64,000 bases of DNA from Rotaria sordida (Eukaryota > Rotifera > Eurotatoria > Philodinida > Philodinidae), in NCBI GenBank assembly GCA_905250125.1, contig CAJNOL010000561.1:25036-89035 (forward strand). The letters are read 5' to 3'. This document shows positions 37,178-47,309 of the stretch, piece after piece. How positions within the stretch are numbered: the stretch's first letter is position 1; every line of letters starts with the position of its first letter. A program made the translations under genes and the position numbers. The notes under the pieces are model-generated. The model worked only from the letters and a program-made list of their open reading frames with translations. It was not told the DNA's origin and did no database searches.

Positions 37178-37595
37178 TAGAACCATCAGAAGTTATGATT
37201 GAAATTTTCAAATAGATCGACCAAAGTTAACTCGAGTTTTTAACACCAGACTCAACACTAGGACTAAACGCTTGTCAAACATTTTTATTGCGAAGACCAT
37301 ATCTTCATTAATTTAAAGTAATGTTTTTACAAAATTTTTGTCATAGATTGTTTTGATGTTGGACTTCCAAATGAGAAGTTGCACGAAATTCAATATTGAA
37401 AAATTGTTGAAATATGATGTTCACAAGATGATGATACTGTTGAGCTAATGACTCCAGTAAACATTAATCAATCGAGATCAGGTTGGTACCTATGATCAGA
37501 GTTCACCGAGTTCTATTTACACTAAAAATATGAGCACAAATGGTTGAGATTTAAATAGTTTTCATTTGCTAGTGGTACTTTTGACTACTAGTGTA

Positions 37596-39384
37596 TTCCA
37601 TAACACAGAAAGAAAGTTGTTAGTGCTATTCCTGAAGGATTAAAATGTGAAACACAATGAATCTGCTTATATTGTAAATGAAGGGATTCAGTAACATATC
37701 TATCAGTTTTTGAAATATGATATACTGTTACAGTGGGCGCTGAAAGAGAACGAAAAACATGTATCTTAAGCTTCATCGTTTTTTAAAATAATTCCACCAT
37801 AAACTTCAGTGTCGTGGTTATTTCTGTCATGATCTGTGACGGTTTCGATAGTAATGTCGGTTACGGTCCGAGGGGGAGTAGACCTAAATTTCTACTCTTA
37901 TACTTCAACACTCGTTTTAGATCGTGTTTCAAAAAAGTTTCAAAAAATCACACCATTCTTCGATTCAAACTTAGCCTTACCTTATGGTGGCTTCGCCGTC
38001 AGGTTTTTCTGCTGAAAATCTTATATATTGGAAAAGATTGCATCAGAATATCATAGATTTGTTTGTAAATTTGATTCTGATGGGTGGATTTTCATTTGGA
38101 TTCTCTATTATGACTGATCAGTTTCATTACATCCTCTATTCTAGTTGGTCGACTTCTTCATTTTCTCCTGAGATTCTTTCGTAATTCTTCCCCGTCAATT
38201 ACGATTAAGAGTGAAGACAAACCGATCAATCAGGTTTTATCTATTCACTAGGCCTTATCGTCTAAATGTATTCTCAAGCCATAAACAAATGAGCATTTCA
38301 AGAAGTTGACTCATCAATTTAGTAAAGTTTGCAGCTTTTTTCTACTACAGATACCATTGTAAAAGAGTTCCCCCCTTTTCTAGACGTTCTTTCTGTATGA
38401 TTCCAACTTTTTGTCTACGTCAGACACATATTTAAATGATACCTTATCGACAAATCCAGTAAGTTAAACCTGTATAACATTTTTACTCGAAAGCTAATAA
38501 ATATATTTTTTCTTTCTAGAAAGCACAAACTCAACCCAGCATTATTTTATTAATCAAGCAAACGCCAAGGACATTATTCTACCTTATTTTAAATTATAGT
38601 TTATTTCTTGCTTTCAGTTAATCCTCTTTTCTTCCTTTATTCTATTAATTTAATATTTGTATTTTTTCATTTTTTCTCCATTTTTCTTTCATTTTTTTGT
38701 AGTATTTATTAATCTCCAATAAAATTTAATAATCAACCACTCTTTTTTTTTTATAATCTAAAACGCACATGGTGTAAGAGAGAGAAAGAAGAATAATCAA
38801 AAAAACAACGAAAGAAACAAAAACAAGGATAAAAAAATGCAGACTAAATATTATACTAAGATTGATTTAAAATTATTTTGCTTAAGCCGACGACCAGAAA
38901 AAGGAAAAATTAGTAAACACCGCTGTATTGATATACAACTGTTTGCATGTCTTTCATGAAGATACTGGCTGTTAGGCATTCAAGAATTCTTTTATTTTAT
39001 GGGAAAGTTTTAGAAGAGCTGCTTCTACACAAGAGGAATGAGACAGTCTTTTTGAATTGTGATGAGTAGATATTTTTTTTGCTATTGTTCTCATTATTCC
39101 TCTATAAATAACATATTTGAGATAGAGAATATGAAAAGCTACCCAATTTTTATTTATACAGTAGAGAGCTGTTGGATTCATGTGAAACAGATATAAGTCT
39201 TGCGGATCATAATACGTCGTTGAAAAGGAGAGGGAGAGAGAGCAGATTATTTCGGTAAGCTCAATTACTCATCAGAACATCCCTAAATGTAATGTTTGTA
39301 TGTAATGTTAGTAAACAATCTAATGTGTGATGTTTAGAACGCATCAGCCATCAATATAAAAAAGCGAGACGTGAATAGTAAGAA
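37596..39384. other. No supported gene; dispersed repeat copy inside
   Basis: Frames at 37588-37776 (minus), 37814-38056 and 37984-38184 (plus) have no recognised family. The sequence is AT-rich from about 38,440 on. The third copy of the GAAACACGATC repeat lies at 37826-37937. Confidence 0.4.
37826..37937 (-). repeat. Dispersed repeat copy 3 (GAAACACGATC family)
   Basis: On the minus strand it reads TTGAAACACGATCTAAAACG, AGTGTTGAAGTATAAGAGTA, then a CTACTCCCCCTCGG patch, matching the copies at 508-615 and 6918-7010. Confidence 0.45.
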
Positions 39385-42036
39385 TAAAAATAAACGACGG
39401 AAAATTAACATATCGAAAATCTATCGATGCTATGCACATCAAGTTTTATTCAATTCCATCACAATTCAAGATAATTGATTGAGAAAGAAAAGACAGAAAG
39501 AGAACGAAGATGACTAGGCAAAGGATAAAAGAGGCTTGAATGTCTCAAATAAAGAAAAGTCATAATAATGCATAAATTTTCATTTTCTACAATGGCCGAA
39601 CAATGTTTTAACACAATCGAACTTTACATTTTGTAGTAGATGAAGTAAAAAAGTCGTCATCTGTTTTTTTTTACAAATTCATAGCAATGATGATATGGTT
39701 GACTAAAATTCAGGTTTAGGGAACAGTTGAAAAACATTGACAACAAGCTCTATATTGTTTTACTTGCGAATAATAGTCATAGTAGAAGAAAATTCGTTTA
39801 GATGATTCTATTGATGAGATTGATTAGCTTTGTTCTTTTATTTATTTAATTCCCATATCACGGCAAATTAAATGAATCGGCTTATCTCCTTTGTTTATGT
39901 ATCAAATAGACACATTTAGATAAAAACAAATAAATTCCACTTTTATTTCGGTTTTTCGAAGACATTTATAATTTATTTTCTCTATTATAACATATGAAAT
40001 TGATTGTATCTATGTAAAAGTTATGATTTTAATCAAACTTTGAAGAGCATAGCGATGTTTTAGTATTACTCTTTTTATTGAACAAAACGTCTACACTGTA
40101 GAAAATGAAGCCGTTATTATCGATGAAAAACAAAACATGTACATATCGATTCATTCGCTATACACACATGTAGATAACACGAGAACGAAAAGAAAAAGAA
40201 TTGAGACAAAAAAAAGAGAAATCAAAATCAAATTAAATACAGCTTAAAAAAATTAATATTACAACACGAGAAGATAATTTAACAAGAAAAGCTAATCTAA
40301 CCTAACAGAACAAGACACATACACACATGTGATATTAATAAAAGAAATTCAGTATTGATATCTTTGATATAATGTGTATTACAGTTGGTGATGATGTTTA
40401 TTTTATGCTGAACGAACAAAGTTATCGATCGACTTGTGCATGTACTTTTTCTGTTTCTGTTTCTTTTTTTCTTTTTTGTCTTGCTGTTCTTCTTCATAAT
40501 ATTAAAAGAGAACAATAGAGAGAAAGAGAGAGCCCATTATAATGATAGGTAGCAAGTATATGATAAAAGAGAATAACAAGTGACTCACACATGTGCAACT
40601 TTTGTCCAATATTAATGAGAGAGAAAAAGACAAAGTAATGGCTCACCTCTCTCTTCATATGCATACACACATATTAAGGAGATCTCAGAAGTTCTGAAAT
40701 CATTGTAAAACTTATCATTTTTATATAGAACAAGAGCATACTTTTCGAAACTTTGATAAATTATTCTATCTACTTGGTACTAAAATAACTATGAAGTTGA
40801 ATACGAGTCCCCTCTATTATGACAAAGAAATTATAACAATATTATCATGTGTTATTTTATCGTTTATTATATAGCTATATCATGATGAAAATGTATTACA
40901 ATAAATCACTCAATGGAATAAATAAAAAAAATAAAATAAAATATGAAAGGATGTAAAATAAAATAAATGTATGATATTTCGATGTTTTTTCCTTGTACCA
41001 TCATCAGATATGTATTGAACAATTAACTACAATGATGATAAATAATTTAGCTTTTCTTCATTCATATAAAATCAATGAAGGTAAAACAAAGGAAAAGGAA
41101 TTTTTCTTTTTTTGTCATTCATATCTAAGTTTATATTTAAAGAAACCGAAGCAATAATAACAAGTAAAGAGATTAAAGAAAAAAAAGCAAAAATAACAAA
41201 AGAAATATGTCGAATCATAGACATAGCTAAAAGAAAATATAAAAGGAAAAAAAGAGAAATGTATGAATTATAGAGATCACACAGAAAAGTAATTGTACTT
41301 ATTATGAGACAGTATGTATATTTTTTTGGTTCATTTTGTTATTGACAAAAAATCGATCACGTTTTAGTGTTGTTTATTTGTAAAAAATACATACAAGATT
41401 GTCATAGTTGCATCTAAATGGAAAGAGAAAAAATGAATGGAATTATTCAAAAAAAATGACTTCTAGCTAGTTAGATACAAACTGTTCACCAGCATCAATA
41501 TGAGGTTTGCGTATTAATTCATCAACTTCGTCTTCTTCTTCTTCTGTTAGTTATTCCTTCAATGAAACCATAGAATGCTTCAATTCAGTAATACTAACAC
41601 ACAAACAATACCATATTTATCAAATACATAACATGTTTCATGTATATCATCTTCTATTTCTTTATTATTTGCTTTTTTGTTGAATTTCTTGTAAATCAGC
41701 TTCTAATGATGATAAAACATATGAACGAGGAATAATACTTAAAATTGATAAAACCTGTTTCCATTTTTTTATCAAAATAAAACAAACATTTTCATATCGA
41801 GTTGTTACGCTGCAATCATATATACCTTATGATCTTTATTAAAAGGTGAAAATGCTTCATGATGTAAACGCATTTTATTGAAATCACTGGATCTTCTTTG
41901 AGTTTTTGCTTTAATCAAAGCAAAATAAGCATGACATAATTCTAAATGTTGAATAAAGAAAAAGAAAAAAATGGATTATTTTTCCATTATTGATTTCGAT
42001 GAATGATCTAAATATTGTAATTTCTATAATAATATG
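39385..42036 (-). repeat. Right arm of the inverted duplication (partner 9922-13442)
   Basis: Read on the minus strand this follows the left arm from its outer end (42036) to its inner end (about 39385). It lacks the hAT MITE: the empty site is at about 40,789-40,805, between GTCATAATAG and TAGTTATTTTAGTACC as read on the minus strand. It also lacks most of the 11.7-12.4 kb block. The outer end continues into more exons of the coiled-coil gene, whereas the left copy is cut by the Helitron remnant. Confidence 0.85.
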
Positions 42037-43292
42037 ATTTTCTTCTTTTTTTGTCTTTTATTTGTATGACTATGTCAGGCTTCGAGTTCAATAATCGATG
42101 TTTGTATATTAGCTAAATGTTTCTTAAAATCAAGTTAAAATAATATCTTCATAATTTAATTGAATTTTTTCTATACAATATACAAAAATTGGAAATATGA
42201 TACACATATGCAATTATTTCAATAGATTTTTTTTAATAACCAAAAGAAATTATTTCTCGATCAAGTTTTTTATTTAATTCCATAAGTTTAATTTTATCAT
42301 TAGCAATAAGTAATTCAACAGCAGATATTTGACGAAAAAAAGAAAATAATGATATGTTATTTTTAAAAATCCACAAACGATTATCTTCGTTCAATATTGT
42401 TTTTCAATTGAATTTCACTTTTAGTTCGAATTGCATCAAGTTGCGTTCTAGCCTAATAATAAATAATGTTTTTTCCCACTTAAACAATCAACGAAAAAAG
42501 AAAAATCATACATAAGCATGTAATAATTCGTTTGAACATCCATTATTAAATTAGCACATGATTCAGTTATTTTAGTACTAAAGAAAAGAATCAAATTACT
42601 GTATCTTAAATAAAAGAATTCGATTTTTACATATTTCAATGATTATTATATTATGCTATATTTGTTTTGTTAATTATACTATTTTGTTCTTTACATTTGT
42701 CAACAATTTGAGAATGCAAACTAAAAGATTTATCTGAATTGGTTTTTTTTTCAATAAATAAAATACACCCCTAACATGTCATATAAAATTTAAGTAAAAG
42801 GAATTTTCGTCTTTTTTTTTTGAAAATCCAAATCATACAATTGAGACATTGCCATCCACTCACTCATATTACGATCCAGAATCGATCGTTTGATTAATGG
42901 AAGAAAGATAATTTTAAAAAGATTTTATATAAGAAACAGACAAGTGAAAGAAGAAAAACGAATAAAATAATCTTACCGCAGTATTCGTTTCAATTGGTAC
43001 ATGTAATTTTTTATAATCAGATCATTTTGAACTGAAAACAAAAGAAAAGAAAAGAAAGAAAATTGATCAAAGAAGAAAAACAAAAAATTTTACGTTGTTC
43101 TAGAGATGTATGATAATTTAATTTTCGATCGACTATCTGTAATTAATTCATTAAATAAAAATTATTTTAAAATAGAGTCAAGATAAAAAGTTTGACCTTG
43201 TTTATAATTAAATAGTCTATGATCACATTTTCATGAGTCATTAAATCAATGTCCAATGAAAGATCCAGTGATGCACTTAAGATGAAACTCAT
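41470..43292 (-). pseudogene. Multi-exon coiled-coil gene with calmodulin-like 3' part, probably decaying
   Basis: Read on the minus strand: exon 1, 43292-43197 (MSFILSASLDLSLDIDLMTH…), exon 2, 43136-43094 (IVDRKLNYHTSLEQ) and exon 3, 43031-42977 (NDLIIKNYMYQLKRILR), all with GT-AG borders and matching phases. Less certain pieces follow: MSEWMAMSQLYDLDFQ (42864 on), SDKSFSLHSQIVDKCKEQ, TKITESCANLIMDVQTNYY, ARTQLDAIRTKSEIQLKNNI, ISAVELLIANDKIKLMELNK, HLANIQTSIIELEA, LELCHAYFALIKAKTQ…FNKDHK and VLSILSIIPRSYVLSSLEAD. Helical, Lys/Glu-rich pieces suggest a coiled coil. The end (41665-41470) resembles a calmodulin C-lobe, with frameshifts. One acceptor (near 42,890) lacks AG and the EF-hand part is broken, so I call it a decaying gene. 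The protein is not recognised; whether the EF-hand part belongs to the same gene is unknown. Confidence 0.45.
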
Positions 43293-43794
43293 TTTGAAAT
43301 GCTCATATGTGCAGCGTATGAAGTATATATTATTGATAGAAACTATTTATGATGTTAAATTCTTCTGATCAAATATAATCGTGAAACCGAACTAAAACCA
43401 TAGAGTTGATGTAACGACATCTTTCTTTGTATTCGTTTTCAAGCAAAATTGGTTTTACTATCATGAAATTGCGATTGTTGTGTAGCGCCATTATCTACGT
43501 AAAACTCATCTTTCGCAAACATAAGATATATATGGATGATGAATATGCCTTCTATTTTCATAGATTTTTGTCACAATTTTTTTTCTGATTGTTCTGTCCG
43601 AATTAGGTTTCGCCTTTTGTAGTGCATTCGACATTAATTAGTATTTCTTCTATTACTCTATATCATCAGATCGCGTACTACAACAGAACAGGACATTGAA
43701 GATGCAGACTTTGGTTAATTATGGATATGTTTAAATAAAAAGACGAGCAATTGTAATTAACAGATTACAAAAAGTCTTTGTAAAGTTCATGTTT
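43293..43794. other. Upstream region of the coiled-coil gene, no other gene
   Basis: No coding region recognised. As the gene reads leftward from 43292, its promoter would lie here. Confidence 0.4.
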
Positions 43795-44407
43795 CTACTG
43801 CCCATTCCAAAAAAGAAGGCGGGTGGGTATTTTTTTGAATAACTTTTGATAGATACAAGAGAGAAAGCTGCGGTTTTCACCATTGGAAAGAGACATATCT
43901 GGCGCATCTATCTATATAAAATTGTTGAGATTCATTTCATTAATAACTAATGATTCATGGTTCCCTTGAAAGAGTAGCCTATTGCTCTATGAAGATAGGA
44001 TCAATTTTAAACTTTGAGGAGTGGGCTAGAACCACCAACTCAAGCTCTACANNNNNNNNNNNNNNNNNNNNNNNNNNNNNNNNNNNNNNNNNNNNNNNNN
44101 NNNNNNNNNNNNNNNNNNNNNNNNNNNNNNNNNNNNNNNNNNNNNNNNNNNTGTAGAGCTTGAGTTGGTGGTTCTAGCCCACTCCTCAAAGTTTAAAACT
44201 GATCCTATCTTCATAGAGCAATAGGCTACTCTTTCAAGGGAACCATGAATCATTAGTTATTAATGAAATGAATCTCAACAATTTTATATAGATAGATGCG
44301 CCAGATATGTCTCTTTCCAATGGTGAAAACCGCAGCTTTCTCTCTTGTATCTATCAAAAGTTATTCAAAAAAATACCCACCCGCCTTCTTTTTTGGAATG
44401 GACAGTA
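43795..44407. repeat. Palindrome with 256-bp arms around an assembly gap
   Basis: 43795-44051 and 44152-44407 are reverse complements with only about two differences (for example a/g in GATCAATTTT versus GATCAGTTTT, and c/t near the outer edge). TA borders the outer ends (CTACTGCCCATTCC … GGAATGGACAGTAG), compatible with a TA-inserting foldback element. A scaffolder joining two inverted contig ends would give the same picture, so its true length is unknown. Confidence 0.8.
44052..44151. other. Assembly gap of exactly 100 N
   Basis: One hundred N, a conventional gap of unknown size, at the centre of the palindrome. Frames reading into it have no meaning. Confidence 0.99.
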
Positions 44408-44645
44408 GTACTTATATATATGCTAGCGGTGACATCTGCAGACAACAGTACAAGTGATTTACTCTTCCATCCACTGATTCATTTTTCGTTCTATTTATAT
44501 TCTCGGTTCTGAGTACAGTTTTAACTGTACATTTGTATTCCAGCACTCTGTGTGGTTACGTATGTGACATGATCGGAGAAAAACTAAGCAGCAAATGACC
44601 ATTGCAACCTAATAATACTTAATTTTTTTCAGATCATTTTTAATC

Positions 44646-45704
44646 ATGAGTGAACGTTCTCGGTTGTCCAAATCAGAGAGAATTAAGATCGTCAAGTGGT
44701 ATGCAATTTACCAGAATGCAGCTGAAGCTGATCGTCAGTTCCAGGAACATTACAACCGAGCTTCTACACGAAACAGCATCTTGGATCTTGTACGAAAGTT
44801 CGACAAAACTAGAAGTATCGAAGGCGAACTTAGATTCGGTCAGTCTAGATCTGTTAGTACCGACGAGAATCGAGAATGCATTCGTGCCGCTTTTCAAGAA
44901 AGTCCCGAGACGTCAACCAGAAGAGCCTCTTTGGAGCTGAACTTAGCTAGGACCAGCCTTCAATGAATGATGAAGGAGCTGGGATTGAAACCTTATCGTC
45001 CTCACTTACTACATGCCTTGAACGAAGATGACCCCGATCGACGTTGCGAATTTGCCGATATTTTTCTGAACTTGGTTTCTGACAACTCTTCGTTGCTTGA
45101 CCAAATTGTTTGGGCGGACGAAGCTACTTTCAAGGTGAATGGACACGTCAATCGACGTAATTGTGTTTACTACGCTGTGGAAAATTCTCATATCCTCATT
45201 ACGGAAGAAATGAACACACCGAGTGTTACTGTATGGGCTGGAATTTGGTTTGAAGGTATCATAGGTCCGTTTTTCTTTCATGACAGTGGCACTGCACACA
45301 GCTATCTTAAGATGCTGAAGAAACAAATTGTTCCTGCTATTGAATATCAAATGAATTTAGCAAAAATATTCCATATGCACGATGGAGCTCCACCTCATTA
45401 CGCTCACTCTGTTCGAGACTTCTTGGATAAAAATTTTCCTAATCGGTGGATCGGTCGACGTGGACCAGTTGACTGACCACCACAATCTCCAGATTTGACT
45501 CCAACTGACTTCTTCTTATGGGGTGTAATCAAGGATCGTGTGTATACGACAAAACCTCGAACTTTTCAAGCACTCGAGGATTCTATTATTACAGAAATAC
45601 GAAACTTATCAATCGAATTATGTCGACAAACATGTCAATCAGTACCTGAGCGATTGCAGCTTTGCAAAGATTTAGAAAGTGGACACATCGAGCAATTTTT
45701 GTGA
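44646..45704 (+). pseudogene. Mariner-like DDE transposase with two in-frame stops
   Basis: One continuous frame of about 350 codons from ATG 44646. The N-terminal helix-turn-helix region (SKSERIKIVKWYAIYQNAAE, then FDKTRSIEGE) is of the type found in DUF4817-headed transposases. The catalytic core has IVWADEATFKVNGHVNR (first Asp), FHMHDGAPPHYAHSVRDFL (second Asp) and PPQSPDLTPTDFFLWG (third Asp) about 37 residues later. It ends GHIEQFL. Only two lesions are visible: TGA at 44964 (after TSLQ) and TGA at 45474 (between GPVD and PPQ, where the family usually has Trp). Each is one transition from CGA or TGG. No frameshifts. A likely right terminus is at 45998; no left terminus is found, and the palindrome with the gap lies upstream. 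Confidence 0.85.
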
Positions 45705-45978
45705 AAAACTTCATTGTTAAAAATATTTCAGAAGTAAACTTATGTATTATTGTGCATGTCATTTTCTAGTTCTATTGCTTTAATAAACGTTTTGTTAGTA
45801 CTCAGACTTCTTACCTTAATTTTGACTGAGCTGTATTTGTACACTTTTGAACAAATTACTGTATCTAGATACTGATCATATGCTGTATCTTTGAGTTATA
45901 TCAGCTAGTATATGTGGTATAAATATGAGATCCAACAGACGGTGTACAAAGAAAAAGAAGTGAAAAATTCTGTGTTAA

Positions 45979-45998
45979 GTTACTTTTGGACCACCCGA
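45979..45998. repeat. Probable right terminal repeat of the mariner-like element
   Basis: Read inward on the minus strand it is TCGGGTGGTCCAAAAGTAAC, followed outward by TA (45999-46000). This matches the end of the 1809-2388 MITE (TCGGGTATCCCAAAAGTCCC) at 15 of 20 positions. It lies about 300 bp after the transposase stop, a usual distance. The matching left end was not found. Confidence 0.55.
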
Positions 45999-46000
45999 TA

Positions 46001-47309
46001 TTTGACGAAGGAAAATAGTGAGCGTGCTTTAAGTCGAAGTTTTAGGGCTCCTCTTCCCCATTACAGACAGTTGCCCTTGGTTATCAACAGGCGCTCACAT
46101 ATCTCACAAAGGAATTTTAGGGCTCCCGTTACAGACATCCTTCCATTACAGACAGACCCCCTCATTACACACCTTACCAATTAAGAATAATAGGCGTCAG
46201 ACCAATATATATATAATAGTGCGTAAGATCTTCTGTAGATATCATAAAGATGTGAAACAGATTTATTTACTAATTAATTCAATGATTATAATAATAAGAA
46301 TGTTGAATTACGAAAAACGATTAAAAAAAATGAAAGATAATGAGTTAATATCAACAATGCAAAGTAAAAATTAGACGCCCGTAGGAAAAAAATTTCTTTC
46401 TGAAATACAGCAATTAGAGGGTGTGGGTGTGGGTTTAGATCTTCTCATCACACCCACACCTTCACCCACACCCTCAATGTGTGTTCGCGCATGCGAACAG
46501 ATTCTGCACTTCTGATTTAGATTGGCTTGCTCAATTGAAATGAAATCTAGTCTATATAAGTCATAAAATCATTGCACATGTTTGTCTTGATAATTAAAGT
46601 TTTATGTAACTTCCATGATAAACTTTTTCCAAAATAGTTCTTATTTTCTGATGCTCTTTTTATCATCGAACAGACATTAAATCAATCTTTCTTAGCTTTT
46701 GATTATGACTATGAATAAATAAAGACTAATCAACTAAAAAACACAATAGATTAAAAATGATTTTATTAAATAATCCAAATAGAACCACAATATATTAAAA
46801 TATCAGTAAAGCCAATCTATCCATGTATTCTGGTACACAGGTATTCATGACCATCATTCGAGTTTTTCGATACTGTTGGATTATTTTGCTTAAATCAAAA
46901 CAATATTCCACATTTTGTAATTTCATCAAAGATCAAACAAAAAAAAGATAAGACTGAAAAAAATAATTTTGTTAAAATACTTTGTCTTTTTGAGAGAAAA
47001 GTTTATGATGGTTACATGATTGATAATCATAAATATGATGAATAAATTTTACAAAGCTTGGTTCTGTCGCCAATAGTTGTTGTTCGATAACTGGGCCCAC
47101 TTGAAAGCAAAAAGTTTGAATTAATAACATAGTCTGAAGTTATAAGGTAGACACCTTATTCTAATAAAGATTCTGTTCAGTTTTTTATTTTTGTTTCTTT
47201 CTAGTCAATATTAATTCTGAATACTCAAAAACACCATAATATCTGCACGTATATCACCATCTATAATTTAAAAAACCCTAGAGAAATTTCACAAACAACA
47301 CTAAATATA
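46001..47309. other. No gene; contains a telomere-like hairpin
   Basis: AT-rich. The only notable item is the hairpin at 46418-46475. No coding region recognised. Confidence 0.5.
46418..46475. repeat. Telomere-like hairpin
   Basis: GAGGGTGTGGGTGTGGGTTT is followed after a short spacer (AGATCTTCTCAT) by CACACCCACACCTTCACCCA and CACCCTC. The arms pair with each other. It resembles the hairpin at 7041-7146. Confidence 0.75.

Larger units (their letters stand above)
35642..37593. mobile_element. 1,952-bp long-inverted-repeat element (TA-flanked) hosting two other elements
   Basis: Outer arms are about 385 bp (35642-36027 and 37207-37593). The left starts CACTAGTGATCAGGAGTACC; the reverse complement of the right starts CACTAGTAGTCAAAAGTACC. 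TA flanks both ends (35640-35641, 37594-37595), as for Tc1/mariner-type elements. The interior holds two further inverted-repeat elements, 36076-36612 and 36708-37177, with unrelated arms. No transposase is seen, so it is non-autonomous. Confidence 0.85.

Noticed and set aside
43950..44253. Two frames with the same first 34 residues reading into the gap from both sides
   Set aside because: Mirror images produced by the palindrome and extended by N; no independent evidence of coding.
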